DNA of 64,000 bases from Cyclobacteriaceae bacterium (GCA_028278225.1 JANQEU010000095.1:124001-188000), one strand, 5' to 3'. Counted from the stretch's first letter, positions 19,591 through 29,831 are shown. Numbers and translations: made by a program. Notes: generated from the sequence alone by a model not told the origin.

Positions 19591-20628
19591 GTGACAACAC
19601 CGGATGCGCATGAGTTGGATGACGAGATGTTCGAACATCACCGGATTGAAGTCGATCCAAAACAGGAACTGATTAGAGTTGACAGGTTTTTGATGGCCCG
19701 GTTGCTGAATGTCACCCGCACCAAATTACAGGACGGCATAAGGGAAGGCTATGTGAAAGTCAATGAAAATGAAATCAAGCCTAACTACAAAGTAAGGCCG
19801 GGTGATGTTATTACGGTTTTTTTGCCGGAACCTCCACGTGATACGGAAGTAGTCCCCGAGGATATCCCTCTTGATATCATTTATGAGGATAAGGATCTGT
19901 TGGTTGTGAATAAACCGGCGGGGATGGTGGTTCACCCGGCCTATCAGAACTGGAACGGGACCCTTGTCAATGCGCTGGCCTGGCATTTTCAAAACCTGCC
20001 GGAAATGCAAGGGAATGAAGGCCGACCGGGACTTGTTCACCGCATTGACAAGGACACTTCAGGCCTCATGGTGATCGCAAAAACCGAGGCAGCAATGAGC
20101 GGACTGGCCAGCCAGTTCTTTCATCATACCATCGAGAGGACATATTATGCCCTGGTGTGGGGGGAACCCGAACCTGCCAAAGGGACTATTGATGTGAATA
20201 TTGGCAGGAGTCCTAAAGACCGGAGAATTACGGTGGCTTTTCCGAAAAATGACATGGGGAGAAATGCCGTAACGCATTACGACACCTTGAAAAACCTGAG
20301 ATATGTAAGCCTGATCAAATGCAATCTTGAAACGGGAAGAACCCATCAGATCAGGGCCCATCTAAAGTACCTGGGGCATCCTTTGTTCAATGATGAAATG
20401 TACGGTGGAGATCAAATTTTGAAAGGTACGATTTTTACGAAATACAAGCAGTTTGTCCAAAACTGTTTTAAGATGATGCCCAGGCAGGCATTGCATGCCA
20501 AAACGCTTGGATTCAGGCATCCGGTAAGTAATGAACACGTCAGGTTTGACTCGGACTTACCGAAGGATTTCCGGACAGTACTGGATAAGTGGGAGAATTA
20601 CGTGAACTACATCCCGGAAGAAGACTGA
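19591..20628 (+). CDS. rluD: RluD-type 23S rRNA pseudouridine synthase
   Basis: 345 residues from GTG 19591 (an internal ATG at 19627 is the alternative). An N-terminal S4 RNA-binding domain (about 27-75) precedes the RluA-family catalytic domain with HRIDKDTSGLMV, in which Asp153 is the catalytic residue. The C-terminal half shows GRTHQIRAHLKYLGHP and ALHAKTLGFRHP. RluD modifies the helix 69 uridines of 23S rRNA. RluA-subfamily members with other targets share these motifs, so the exact target is inferred from the S4 domain and length. Its start lies only 26 nt from the divergent deaminase start. Confidence 0.9.
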   Translation: MTTPDAHELDDEMFEHHRIEVDPKQELIRVDRFLMARLLNVTRTKLQDGIREGYVKVNENEIKPNYKVRPGDVITVFLPEPPRDTEVVPEDIPLDIIYEDKDLLVVNKPAGMVVHPAYQNWNGTLVNALAWHFQNLPEMQGNEGRPGLVHRIDKDTSGLMVIAKTEAAMSGLASQFFHHTIERTYYALVWGEPEPAKGTIDVNIGRSPKDRRITVAFPKNDMGRNAVTHYDTLKNLRYVSLIKCNLETGRTHQIRAHLKYLGHPLFNDEMYGGDQILKGTIFTKYKQFVQNCFKMMPRQALHAKTLGFRHPVSNEHVRFDSDLPKDFRTVLDKWENYVNYIPEED

Positions 20629-20735
20629 ACAGGCATTGAACACGCTGCTGCAATGGGGGAGCTATCTTCTATTGCTGATTGGACTCCGGAACCTATGCCA
20701 AAGAGTGTCGTTAGCAAACATATTAGAATGGAAAT

Positions 20736-21689
20736 ATGAAAACACTAATATCTTTTTCACTAATATTCTTAGTTCGGATCACCAGCTTTTCCCAGGTTGA
20801 GACAAATCAGGATCCCGGTTACTCAAAGTTGAAAGGCCCGTATCTTGGTCAAAAACCACCTTCGGAAACTGCAGAACTTTTCGCTCCCGGAATTATCTCA
20901 ACAAATGAAAGGGAAGCGTTATATGGGGTTTTCGATAACGGCAGTTGCATAATTTTTGACAGAACCCCCAAGGGTTTTACCGATTGGGAAAACTATCCTG
21001 TCTATATCTTTCAGGAAACAAATGGTAGCTGGTCAGGTCCCGTTCTCACCAAATATCCCGGAAAACCCTGGTACTTCAACCATCCGAACCCGGTAAATGG
21101 GAAAGAAATTTGGTATGGGTGGTGGTTGCCTCTTGATGAGAACGGATCTATCACAAACCTGGACATCTGGAAAGTAAAATATGATCAGGACCAGTGGGGT
21201 GAACCGGAAAAACTAGCTTATCCTATCAATACAGAATACTTCGATGTTTGGCCCTCGATAACCAGAGATGGCGTTCTTTATTTTTTCAGCAATCGTGAGG
21301 GTGGCATAGGCAGAGCAGACATATACAGGTCAGTGCCCGAAAACGGGAAATATTTGTCAGTTGAGAATCTGGGGCCAAAAATAAATGCTGCAGGAGTGGA
21401 CCATGATCCTTGTATTTCCGCTGACGGCAGTTTTCTGATTTTTAGTTCAGATCGAAAGGGGAGCCTGGGAAGAGATGATCTGTTTGTGGCATTCGAACTG
21501 GAAGATGGTGAATGGACAGATCCAATAAATTTAGGAGAAAGGATTAATTCCGAAGCATCCGAAAACCGGCCTATTTTGACCCCGGATGAAAAGTACCTGT
21601 TCTTTACAAGCACAAGAAATGGAAACCTGGATATTTTTTGGGTAAGTGTGGAAACTATCAAAGAATTGACCCCTGATATCTTGAAGTAA
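20736..21689 (+). CDS. secreted PD40/TolB-like beta-propeller protein
   Basis: 317 residues with a signal peptide (MKTLISFSLIFLVRITSFSQ). At least three PD40 (WD40-like) repeats are visible in the second half, each with the xDGxxLxFxSxRxGxxGxxDIY pattern: around DGVLYFFSNREGGIGRADIY, then SADGSFLIFSSDRKGSLG, then TPDEKYLFFTSTRNGNLDIF. Such propellers occur in TolB and in OmpA-linked peptidoglycan proteins of Bacteroidota. No lipobox and no T9SS domain are present, so it is probably periplasmic. It stands alone; the 217 bp after it contain one copy of a hairpin repeat. Confidence 0.8.
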   Translation: MKTLISFSLIFLVRITSFSQVETNQDPGYSKLKGPYLGQKPPSETAELFAPGIISTNEREALYGVFDNGSCIIFDRTPKGFTDWENYPVYIFQETNGSWSGPVLTKYPGKPWYFNHPNPVNGKEIWYGWWLPLDENGSITNLDIWKVKYDQDQWGEPEKLAYPINTEYFDVWPSITRDGVLYFFSNREGGIGRADIYRSVPENGKYLSVENLGPKINAAGVDHDPCISADGSFLIFSSDRKGSLGRDDLFVAFELEDGEWTDPINLGERINSEASENRPILTPDEKYLFFTSTRNGNLDIFWVSVETIKELTPDILK

Positions 21690-21733
21690 GGATTCATACA
21701 AGTAACAACTGAAGAAGCCGGCCCTGTTGCATT

Positions 21734-21761
21734 GCTATCGCAAGTTTGAAACTGCGGTAGC
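21734..21761. repeat. 28-nt hairpin repeat, copy 1
   Basis: A near-palindrome beginning GCTATCGC and ending GCGGTAGC, with an inner AGTTT-G-AAACT dyad, so the whole element folds into one hairpin with a single bulged A. A related copy is at 24685-24712. The two copies bracket the FG-GAP/T9SS gene. It resembles REP-type elements; no REP-associated transposase is in the window. Confidence 0.6.
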
Positions 21762-21906
21762 TGGTATATTGCAAATCCGCAAACTCTGCATGATTACCGC
21801 TTTTTACTATATTTATATCAATAAGTATGTGCAATCCATGGTGCATCCGTATCACTTGAATTTTACATAAACTGCTTAATTTTTACTTTTTGATATTTTC
21901 CAGGAA

Positions 21907-24645
21907 ATGATGATTAAAAAATTTTGGTATACAGTCTTCATAATTGCAGTCGGATACGAGGTTGTCGGACAGGATTTGGAATTTGTCAGAATACAAAGCG
22001 AAATTGATATCCTCAGTGCAAGATGGAGTGATTCCGATAAAGCCGACGTGGACTTGGATGGTGATATTGACATTTTGATCCTTTCCAGAGACGAAACAGC
22101 GCTTTATATCAACGAAGGAATGGGACGATTCACCATTGCTGAGAATCAGCCATTTGATCCTGGGAGCGATTTCCCATCGGAATACGGTTCGGTAAATTTC
22201 TCTGACCTGGATGGGGATGGGGATCCTGATCTGGTTATTTCGGGCTATGAGAACAAAGGGATTTACATGAATGATGGTACTGGTAATTTCGATGTACTCA
22301 ATTCCGGTTTAACTGATTTCAGAGACAGCCCTAATGATGTCGGCGATGTTGACGGTGACGGTGATAATGATATCGTCATCTCCGGTGACGATTCTGACAG
22401 GATCTTTTCATTTTTCATGAATGATGGCTCAGGATCATTTGATAAAAGGCAGGACAACACAATTGAATGGATACGGGAAGGCTTCATTATTCTTCAGGAT
22501 ATTGACAATGATTCAGATCTTGACCTTTTTCTGAGCGGCGAGGCGATGGACGGTGACACCATATTGACATATGTAAATGATGGTGCAGGCAATTTTACGT
22601 TTGATGGCCGTAATCATTTCGCCCCTGTAACAGGTGCTGACATCAATTTTGCTGATTTGGACAATGATAATGACGCGGATCTTATTATTGCCGGCAGGTC
22701 CATTATAGACATGCAGTCCGTTCTCCTCACTAAATTCTTTAGAAATGATGGTTCAGGCTTGTTCACGGAAATTGAGAATCCATCTGTAAAGGGATTTCAG
22801 GAAACCTCAATGACCCTGGCTGATGTGGACGCAGACCTGGACCTGGATCTCCTGATTGCAGGTACGACCGGACCCTCGATAGTGGACTCGGAACTTTATC
22901 TTAATGATGGGTCGGGAATTTTTACTCCGAAAGAAGCTACCCCATTTATAGAAGTTCGTAATGGCACTACAGATTTTCTGGATGTTGATGGGGATACGGA
23001 TCCCGATATTATTATTACGGGTTTGCAAAAATCCGGCATGTACCGGAACGATGGATCCGGTGATTTCCAGGATTACAATGGATCCAAACTTCTGGAAGTC
23101 ACTGACGCGTCGCTTCTTCTGGAAGATTTCAACAATGATCAATATCCTGACCTGATCATTTCCGGATTTACCGATGCCGCCAATGGATTTAGTGAGGTAC
23201 TTGTTGAGATCTATACAGGTGACGGGTCCGGCAAATTTTACAAGGATCATCGTGCCACTCTTGACGGTATACTGCGGGGGTCGATCTCCTCTGCAGATAT
23301 TGATGGGGATGGGGATTTGGATATCTTTATGATCGGACAAGATCCAAGATTTAGACTGGCTGCATTCTTTTTGATCAACGATGGTTCCGGAAATTTTACC
23401 CAAAATTCAGATATCATGGTAGAGGGCGCTATGTTTTCTCGTTCCAAGTTTGGAGATGTAGACGGGGATTCGGATCCTGACCTGGTAATTGCAGGGGTGG
23501 GCTCCGGCGGCAATATTTGTAAACTTTATCTTAATGACGGCACCGGACAATTTACCGAGTCCGGTAACGAATTTGTCGGAGTTAAATATCCGGGTTTGGC
23601 ATTTGGGGACATAGAGGGAGACGGTGATCTGGATTTAATGGTGACGGGCGCATCTTCTACGGATAATATCATCGATTCACCTGAACATTTATCGGCTATC
23701 CTTTATAAAAATGACGGAATTGGTAATTACACAGCCTCCGACAATTCAGTCTTTACTGCAACTGCAGGTCCTGCAAACTTTTTTGACTTTGATCTTGATG
23801 GCGATCAGGACGTGCTTTTAACCGGTTTCGACGGGACAACAGCAATTTCCAAATTGTATACGAATGATGGATCGGGTGTATTTGAGGCTAATACATCATT
23901 CCCCGGTGTAATAAATGGCCAGGTAAAGATAGCACATTTCAACGCCGACGAATGGGCAGATATACTGATGGTTGGATCGACATCAACAAAGATTTTCCTT
24001 GGTGCCGGAGACGGTCAATTTCGCCAGGCAGAGACCAATGGCCTGGAGTGGGTAACTTTTGCGGGCGCAGATGTTGCCGATATCAATAAGGATGGCAGGA
24101 CGGATTTTGCAATGACAGGCTCTCCGGATTTATTACAGAATATGGCTCCCATATCGGTTGTCTATTTGAATGGAACGTGCTTCATAGATAATTCCATTGG
24201 ACTGGATGAGCTAACATTATCTGCTACTGCGGCGGATGCAGTTAGCTATCAATGGTATAATTGTGACACTAACAGTCCAATTGAAGGGGCTACCAATCAA
24301 TCGTTTACGGTATCTGCTTCCGGCAGCTATAAAGTGGAGATAGCGGATGGTGAATGTTCCATTTTTTCACGCTGTATGGAAATAACAATACTGGGTTCCC
24401 GGGAGCCGGGCTTCACGGATGTGGAAATTTATCCGAATCCGGCAGTGGATCGATTAATGATGAAAGGCGAAAGTGTGAATTCGTTTAGATACACAATCAT
24501 GGACTTGAGCGGGCATATATTAAAACATGATTTACAGGGTTCAAACATGAGGCCTGTAGATGTAAGCTCTCTAAAGCCCGGTCTGTACATAATAGACATT
24601 TACATCGGATTGAACAAAAATCAATTCAAGTTCATAAAAAACTAA
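21907..24645 (+). CDS. FG-GAP repeat protein with T9SS type A sorting domain
   Basis: 912 residues with a signal peptide ending near residue 22 (VVGQ). I count fourteen repeats carrying acidic calcium-loop motifs of the DxDxDGDxD class (for example DLDGDGDPDLVISG, DVDGDGDNDIVISG), which would make two seven-bladed propellers across about residues 35-750. An Ig-like segment with paired Cys follows (about 755-825). Then comes a type A T9SS domain (VEIYPNPAVDRL, then LKPGLYIIDIYIG, ending FKFIKN), which directs export through the outer membrane. The protein is therefore expected to be cell-surface or secreted; its ligand is unknown. It is flanked on both sides by related hairpin repeats and has no operon partner. 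Confidence 0.87.
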   Translation: MMIKKFWYTVFIIAVGYEVVGQDLEFVRIQSEIDILSARWSDSDKADVDLDGDIDILILSRDETALYINEGMGRFTIAENQPFDPGSDFPSEYGSVNFSDLDGDGDPDLVISGYENKGIYMNDGTGNFDVLNSGLTDFRDSPNDVGDVDGDGDNDIVISGDDSDRIFSFFMNDGSGSFDKRQDNTIEWIREGFIILQDIDNDSDLDLFLSGEAMDGDTILTYVNDGAGNFTFDGRNHFAPVTGADINFADLDNDNDADLIIAGRSIIDMQSVLLTKFFRNDGSGLFTEIENPSVKGFQETSMTLADVDADLDLDLLIAGTTGPSIVDSELYLNDGSGIFTPKEATPFIEVRNGTTDFLDVDGDTDPDIIITGLQKSGMYRNDGSGDFQDYNGSKLLEVTDASLLLEDFNNDQYPDLIISGFTDAANGFSEVLVEIYTGDGSGKFYKDHRATLDGILRGSISSADIDGDGDLDIFMIGQDPRFRLAAFFLINDGSGNFTQNSDIMVEGAMFSRSKFGDVDGDSDPDLVIAGVGSGGNICKLYLNDGTGQFTESGNEFVGVKYPGLAFGDIEGDGDLDLMVTGASSTDNIIDSPEHLSAILYKNDGIGNYTASDNSVFTATAGPANFFDFDLDGDQDVLLTGFDGTTAISKLYTNDGSGVFEANTSFPGVINGQVKIAHFNADEWADILMVGSTSTKIFLGAGDGQFRQAETNGLEWVTFAGADVADINKDGRTDFAMTGSPDLLQNMAPISVVYLNGTCFIDNSIGLDELTLSATAADAVSYQWYNCDTNSPIEGATNQSFTVSASGSYKVEIADGECSIFSRCMEITILGSREPGFTDVEIYPNPAVDRLMMKGESVNSFRYTIMDLSGHILKHDLQGSNMRPVDVSSLKPGLYIIDIYIGLNKNQFKFIKN

Positions 24646-24684
24646 CTATTACTGCCTAAGTTCTAAAACCAGGGGTAGATACAA

Positions 24685-24712
24685 GCTATAGCAAGTTTAA
24701 AACCGGGATAGC
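24685..24712. repeat. 28-nt hairpin repeat, copy 2
   Basis: Begins GCTATAGC and ends GGGATAGC, with the central AAGTTTAAAAC in the same register as the copy at 21734-21761. About 22 of 28 positions agree by eye. It lies 40 nt after the FG-GAP gene stop and 34 nt from the convergent GH3 gene stop, a typical place for REP-like elements. Confidence 0.55.
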
Positions 24713-24745
24713 AGGGGAGCTGCGATAGTGGGGGGCCGTTTCCGC

Positions 24746-26245
24746 TCATGTCGCAGACTGAATCTGCAGGACCTCCAGCAGGTCATCAATATACTCCCGG
24801 TCGTTAGCCAGACGAGGTACTTTGTTCTGACCTCCAAGTTTCCCTCTCTTCTTCATCCAGTAATGAAATGTCCCCCGGTCTGCCTTGTGAATGATTGGTG
24901 CTATTAGTGCAATATCCTTGTAACGTTTAGCGTCATAATCCGAATTGATTTCACGCAGCTTCTCGTCCAGCACCTGCGTAAAACGGGTCATGTCGTCAGG
25001 GTCATTGATAAACTCTATCACCCACTCGTGTCCCCCTTTCTGACCTTCACCAAGATAATGAGGTGCAGCTGTGAAGTTTTCGATCTCGGCATGTGTAATG
25101 TCACATGCAGAAGCTATGGCGCTTTCGGCATTTTCAATCATCAGTTCCTCCCCAAACGCGTTAATGAAATGCCTGGTCCTTCCGGCGATTTTGATGCGAT
25201 AAGGGTCCAGCGATGTAAATATAACTGTATCACCAATTTTGTATCTCCAAAGACCACCGTTGGTGGAAATTATGAGTGCATAGACTTTACCCGTTTCTAC
25301 TTCACTTAAGGTAAGTGTCTTAGGGTTTTCACTTTCCCATTCCTCCATTGGAAGAAACTCATAGAAAATACCATAATCCAGCATCAGCAGCATTTCCTTA
25401 CTGTCCCGTTGATCCTGTATGCCAAAAAATCCCTCTGAAGCATTATAGGTTTCCATGTAATTCATAGTGTCCTTCGGTATCAGGCGCCTGAATAACTTTT
25501 CATAAGGTCCGAAAGCTACGGCACCATGAAAAAATACCTCCAGATGCGGCCATATCTCATTTATGTCACCGGCATTCTTTTTGTGAAGAATTTTCTCAAG
25601 TAAAACGATAGTCCAGGTCGGCACGCCGGAAATGCTTGTTACATTTTCCTCCATACACAGATTGGCCATCTTTTCAATCTTTGCCTCCCACTCATCCATC
25701 AGGGCGATATCCAACGATGGTGTTCTTACCATTTGCGCCCACCAGGGCAAATTGCTTATCAGTACTGCAGAAACATCACCATAATAAGAATTGGCATTTG
25801 CATCCAATTGGTTTACCTGATGGCTGCCTCCGATCACAAGGTTTTTCCCCGTAAATATTTTTGACTCGGGGTAATTGTTGAAATAAATCGACAACATGTC
25901 CTTCCCGGCTTTGAAATGGCAATCTTCCAGGGCCTCAGGCGATACGGGAATGAATTTGCTTCGGTCATTTGTAGTGCCGGACGACTTGGCAAACCACTTG
26001 ACGTCTCCCGGCCACAAGACATTTTTCTCGCCGTGCATGACCTTGTCGATAAAAGGAAAAATTTGCTCGTATGAAACCACGGGAACCCTGCGTTGAAATT
26101 CCCCGACAGTTTTTATGCTTTGGAAATCAAACTTTTTTCCGTATTCCGTCTTTTGTGCCTTCTTCATGAGGCCCTCGAGCAGTTCGTTTTGCACATCGCA
26201 CGGATATTTGATGAAGAGCTCGATCTGGTGGATCCTTTTCTTCAT
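24746..26245 (-). CDS. GH3 family acyl-adenylate/amino-acid ligase-like protein
   Basis: 499 residues similar over full length to the GH3 (auxin-responsive promoter) family. The ATP-binding signature is SSGTTNDRSKFIPVS at about residues 89-103. MEKI/METYNASEGFFGIQ and LWRYKIGDTVIFTS are further conserved adenylation-fold segments. Plant GH3 enzymes adenylate carboxylic acids such as jasmonate or indole acetate and join them to amino acids; bacterial members have no settled substrate. It follows lptB by 34 nt and recJ before that, an arrangement suggesting co-transcription without an obvious functional link. Confidence 0.88.
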   Translation of the reverse strand: MKKRIHQIELFIKYPCDVQNELLEGLMKKAQKTEYGKKFDFQSIKTVGEFQRRVPVVSYEQIFPFIDKVMHGEKNVLWPGDVKWFAKSSGTTNDRSKFIPVSPEALEDCHFKAGKDMLSIYFNNYPESKIFTGKNLVIGGSHQVNQLDANANSYYGDVSAVLISNLPWWAQMVRTPSLDIALMDEWEAKIEKMANLCMEENVTSISGVPTWTIVLLEKILHKKNAGDINEIWPHLEVFFHGAVAFGPYEKLFRRLIPKDTMNYMETYNASEGFFGIQDQRDSKEMLLMLDYGIFYEFLPMEEWESENPKTLTLSEVETGKVYALIISTNGGLWRYKIGDTVIFTSLDPYRIKIAGRTRHFINAFGEELMIENAESAIASACDITHAEIENFTAAPHYLGEGQKGGHEWVIEFINDPDDMTRFTQVLDEKLREINSDYDAKRYKDIALIAPIIHKADRGTFHYWMKKRGKLGGQNKVPRLANDREYIDDLLEVLQIQSAT

Positions 26246-26279
26246 TACCCAGGTCAGTATGGAGTTAAGCAGTTCCAGC

Positions 26280-27011
26280 TTATATTTTTCGTTTCAGTTC
26301 AAAATGCCTGCCAAGATATACCCGACGAACTTGCTCATCTGCCGCCAGTTCTTCTGCCGTTCCGGATCGTAGCAGTTTGCCTTCAAACATCAAATACGCG
26401 CGATCTGTGATGGATAAAGTCTCAGTCACATTATGATCCGTTATCAGAATCCCAATGTTCTTGTCTTTTAATTTAGCAACAATTCCCTGAATTTCCTCGA
26501 CGGCTATGGGATCAACTCCTGCAAAAGGTTCATCCAACAGGACAAAGTGGGGATCAACTGCCAGCGCTCTGGCGATTTCAGTCCTTCTCCGTTCACCCCC
26601 GGAAAGCACCATCCCCAGGTTTTTCCGAACATGAGTCAAACTGAATTCTTCCAACAGGGCTTCAGTTTTCTCCTTTTGGACAGATTTGGGAAGATCGGTC
26701 ATCTCCAGCACAGCCATCAGGTTGTCCTCCACAGATAGTTTTCTGAATACGGAAGCTTCCTGCGCCAGGTATCCGATACCTTTTTTTGCACGTTTATACA
26801 TGGCAAGATCAGTGATCTCCTCATTGTCCAGAAAGATCTTCCCATCATTTGGCTTTATCAATCCCACGATCATATAGAACGAAGTAGTCTTGCCCGCCCC
26901 GTTAGGACCTAGCAAACCAACGATCTCACCCTGTTTCACACGCACGGAAACCTGGTTGACCACAATTCGCTTTTTGTACTTTTTGACTAAAGATTCAGCT
27001 CTTAACTCCAT
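26280..27011 (-). CDS. lptB: LPS export ABC transporter ATP-binding protein
   Basis: 243 residues. Walker [10 protein letters not shown], signature [15 protein letters not shown], Walker [14 protein letters not shown] and the switch histidine in LITDHNV are all intact. [19 protein letters not shown] is the LptB-type Q-loop region. LptB powers extraction of lipopolysaccharide from the inner membrane with LptF/G, which are not in this window. The gene sits 17 nt downstream of recJ and 34 nt upstream of the GH3 gene, in one probable operon. Confidence 0.95.
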   Translation of the reverse strand: MELRAESLVKKYKKRIVVNQVSVRVKQGEIVGLLGPNGAGKTTSFYMIVGLIKPNDGKIFLDNEEITDLAMYKRAKKGIGYLAQEASVFRKLSVEDNLMAVLEMTDLPKSVQKEKTEALLEEFSLTHVRKNLGMVLSGGERRRTEIARALAVDPHFVLLDEPFAGVDPIAVEEIQGIVAKLKDKNIGILITDHNVTETLSITDRAYLMFEGKLLRSGTAEELAADEQVRRVYLGRHFELKRKI

Positions 27012-27028
27012 ATTACCAGCGCCGCAAA

Positions 27029-28735
27029 TTAGTCATAGAATTTCAGATCCTTCAGAATAAGTTGCAGGGATTTGTTGCCCAAATAATTGTTTTCGTCGAT
27101 GTGATAGGCAATTTTAAATGGATCTTCCATGTTGATTTGTTCGGCCAGCCCTGCCATTCCAAACCCAATTGCCGGAATGCCCCTGGTGTTGCCTTTTTGG
27201 CATAAAGTCATCTTCAGATGCTCTTCTTTGATGATCTGAATCGGATACTTCAGAAAAACTTCTTCGGTAAGAAACGTAGGTTGCAAATTTTCCGGGCCAA
27301 ATGGAGCCATTTGGGATAAAACGCTGTTTGTCTTGAAATCGATGAATTCAAAGTCAATTTTAAGATCAATTAACAATTTTGGGGTCAATTGATCCTCACT
27401 AATGGTCCGTGAGACCACTTCTTCGAATTTTTCCCGGAATTTTTTGACATTTTCCAATGCCAGCGTAAGACCCGCCGCATGGGTATGTCCTCCGTATTGC
27501 TCAAGGAGATCGTCGCACTCACATATGGCCTCATAAATATCGAAACCATTCACTGACCGGGCTGAACCGGTGGCTTTTTTATTTGACTCCGTCAGGATGA
27601 TCGTGGGCCGGTAGTATACTTCTGTGCATCTGGAAGCGACAATGCCGATCACCCCTTTGTGCCAGTCTTTTTTAAAAAGCACGGTGCTCTTGGCATTTCT
27701 GATGTTATCATCACTTTCGATCATCTCCAGAGCCTCATCTGTAATGGAAGAATCAAAATCCCTCCTTTCGGAATTGATCTGATTCAGCTGCCGGGTAAAC
27801 TCATCCAGGTCATCCTCGAAATTTCCGATCAATAGGCGGACCGACTCCCTGGCATGTGTGAGCCGGCCGGCGGCATTGATCCTCGGACCAATGTAGAATA
27901 CAACATCCGATACACCAATCGGTGGGTTAAGGGCTGAAATTTCAATCAACGATTTCAGACCGGGCAGTGGGTCCCGGTTCAGTTTTTTGAGCCCATAAAA
28001 AGAAAGTATCCGGTTTTCACCGGTTATCGGGACAATGTCGGAGGCAATACTAACAGCCACAAGATCCATGTATTCCCATAGCTCTTTTTGATCGATTGTA
28101 TTTTGTAAACAGAATCCGCTGAGTAACTTGAAAGCCACACCGCAGCCTGAAAGTTCTTTGTAGGGATATTGGCAATCGTCCCTTTTAGGATCCAGAATCG
28201 CAACAGCCTCCGGCAAGTTTTCACCGGGACGATGATGATCACAGATGATAAGGTCAATGCCCAATTGTTTTGACAAAGCGGCATTTTCAAAAGCTTTGAT
28301 GCCGCAATCCAGGGTGATCAGAAGTGTCACGTTCTGAGCTGCCGCCCATTCCACTCCCTTACTGGACAGGCCATAGCCCTCGGTATATCGATCCGGCACG
28401 TAGTACTTCACATTGTCCGTGTATTTCTTCAAGAAGCTGTAAACCAAAGCCACGGCAGTAGTCCCGTCCACATCATAATCACCATAAACCAGAATATACT
28501 CTTGCTTTGCTATTGCTTCCGAAATGCGATTGACTGCGATATCCAGATCCTTCATCAGGAAAGGGTCGTGCAACGTACCCAGAGATGGACGAAAAAAGTG
28601 TTTGGCTTTTTCAAAGTCCGTAACCCCCCGTTGTATCAAAAGAGTTGCCAGTTGCTCATTAATATTCAGTTGCTGAGAAAGCGACTTGACTTCCTCCGGA
28701 CCGGGGACATCTTTCTCCACCCATAGCTTATCCAT
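27029..28735 (-). CDS. recJ: single-stranded-DNA-specific exonuclease RecJ
   Basis: 568 residues, normal RecJ length. DHH-phosphoesterase motifs are present in order: [12 protein letters not shown] (motif I), LDCGIK and ICDHHRPGE (motif III, DHH), then the DHHA1 domain with [11 protein letters not shown]. The C-terminal OB-type domain follows. RecJ degrades single-stranded DNA 5' to 3' in recombination and mismatch or base-excision repair. Starts at ATG 28735 and is followed by lptB after 17 nt. Confidence 0.96.
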   Translation of the reverse strand: MDKLWVEKDVPGPEEVKSLSQQLNINEQLATLLIQRGVTDFEKAKHFFRPSLGTLHDPFLMKDLDIAVNRISEAIAKQEYILVYGDYDVDGTTAVALVYSFLKKYTDNVKYYVPDRYTEGYGLSSKGVEWAAAQNVTLLITLDCGIKAFENAALSKQLGIDLIICDHHRPGENLPEAVAILDPKRDDCQYPYKELSGCGVAFKLLSGFCLQNTIDQKELWEYMDLVAVSIASDIVPITGENRILSFYGLKKLNRDPLPGLKSLIEISALNPPIGVSDVVFYIGPRINAAGRLTHARESVRLLIGNFEDDLDEFTRQLNQINSERRDFDSSITDEALEMIESDDNIRNAKSTVLFKKDWHKGVIGIVASRCTEVYYRPTIILTESNKKATGSARSVNGFDIYEAICECDDLLEQYGGHTHAAGLTLALENVKKFREKFEEVVSRTISEDQLTPKLLIDLKIDFEFIDFKTNSVLSQMAPFGPENLQPTFLTEEVFLKYPIQIIKEEHLKMTLCQKGNTRGIPAIGFGMAGLAEQINMEDPFKIAYHIDENNYLGNKSLQLILKDLKFYD

Positions 28736-28787
28736 GAAATGAAATTAGCAAAAAAAAGTTAGCGGAGAAGAAAATGAGAGAGTAGTT

Positions 28788-29009
28788 TCAGAGGAGTTGA
28801 TCTAAATTTTTTTCTGTGGTGTAGTGAAGTTCAAACCAGTGCTCGTAATCTTCATATTTGATGAGTTTTTCGCCATTTATACGGTTAGGAATGAAGCTAT
28901 CGGTTCTTATCCACTTCGAAAACATTGAAGACTGGTCAACAGGGAGGTCTGAAATTGTGATAAATTTATGACCGTCGAAATATTGTGGCGAAGCTTTGCG
29001 GTTCATCAC
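28788..29009 (-). CDS. small hypothetical protein
   Basis: 73 residues, MMNRKASPQYFDGHKF onward, aromatic-rich, no signal or membrane segment. I do not recognise the family. Composition and the lack of a competing frame make it a plausible real gene: it is on the same strand as recJ and ends 52 nt before it. TATGTTTA just upstream of the start on the minus strand could serve as a -7 box. The patterns WIRTDSFIPNR and YEDYEHWFELHY are the most distinctive stretches. Confidence 0.6.
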   Translation of the reverse strand: MMNRKASPQYFDGHKFITISDLPVDQSSMFSKWIRTDSFIPNRINGEKLIKYEDYEHWFELHYTTEKNLDQLL

Positions 29010-29146
29010 TGTTTGTTATGCAAGCATACTAAACATAGTTAACGATATCTTTGACGGGGTGTTATCAAATCTTTAATAATTCATTTCAAGGAATATGGTA
29101 ACATATCTAAAAGCTTACTTATTTTTATTTCGAAAGGAGTCTGAAG

Positions 29147-29782
29147 TTGAAAATTACCCTTAATGAAATATGGAACTTCATTGATTTGATTGATCACCAG
29201 GATGATGACTGGAGCTATAGCCTGCATGCTTCAAATGTCAATATTGAGGAAATAAGTCAGAGGATCCTCGTCGAACTTAAAAATGACGAATCCTACGATA
29301 CCGAGCTTCTTCCCGAGATCTTTACTTACCGTGAGATCCTGTGGCAGCCGGATGTTTTTACCGAGGCAGCGATGAGCCTCCCGGGGTTGAGGATTCTTAA
29401 GGCTTTTTGCGAAGAGACTTCAGAGGTGTACAAAGGCACGGAAGGTGCCGTCAACGAGATCTATGCGGAGCTGATTCTTGGATTGGGAAAAAATTGTGAG
29501 GAAGCTATTACCATCATAGAAGGAGATCTGTCGGAAGGTGCCGTCACAAAAGCGCTTGGTGAATTACGTACCAAATCATTTCCAATCATCAAATTCTTCA
29601 TTTACCATCCGCAAAATCGCCTGGACTATTACAGGGATGCAGTCAATCGTCTGAATTATGCCGTTAAGATCATCCTGACCCAGTTTTTCGGGAGGTATAC
29701 TGAACTTGACGACCCGTACTGGGTAGTTTCGTATAAAAAACAGAAACCGGCCAACAAAAAACCACCCGTGAGCAAAAACTAA
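29147..29782 (+). CDS. conserved hypothetical protein, DUF5063-like
   Basis: 211 residues, acidic, all-helical in appearance, with no signal peptide. It begins at TTG 29149 region (codon 29147-29149), preceded by a strong Shine-Dalgarno-like AAAGGAGT at 29133-29140, unusual in this window and decisive for the start. The segment IEGDLSEGAVTKALGELR is distinctive but I cannot name the family with certainty; the DUF5063 comparison is only a size and composition impression. It is followed after 49 nt by a membrane-protein gene and then hemH. Confidence 0.6.
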   Translation: MKITLNEIWNFIDLIDHQDDDWSYSLHASNVNIEEISQRILVELKNDESYDTELLPEIFTYREILWQPDVFTEAAMSLPGLRILKAFCEETSEVYKGTEGAVNEIYAELILGLGKNCEEAITIIEGDLSEGAVTKALGELRTKSFPIIKFFIYHPQNRLDYYRDAVNRLNYAVKIILTQFFGRYTELDDPYWVVSYKKQKPANKKPPVSKN

Positions 29783-29831
29783 GAATCATAACAACCTATT
29801 TTAGCAGTTTGTTGTTATTACAACAATCTCT

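Noticed and set aside
22807-23403. 198-codon open frame antisense to the FG-GAP gene
   Set aside because: A shadow created by the regular DxDGD codon pattern; no start context or homology, and the plus frame is clearly real.
29809-29826. TTGTTGT-TATT-ACAACAA hairpin before the VTT gene as a terminator
   Set aside because: AT-rich stem without G/C or T-tract; it sits between genes that look co-directional and probably co-transcribed.
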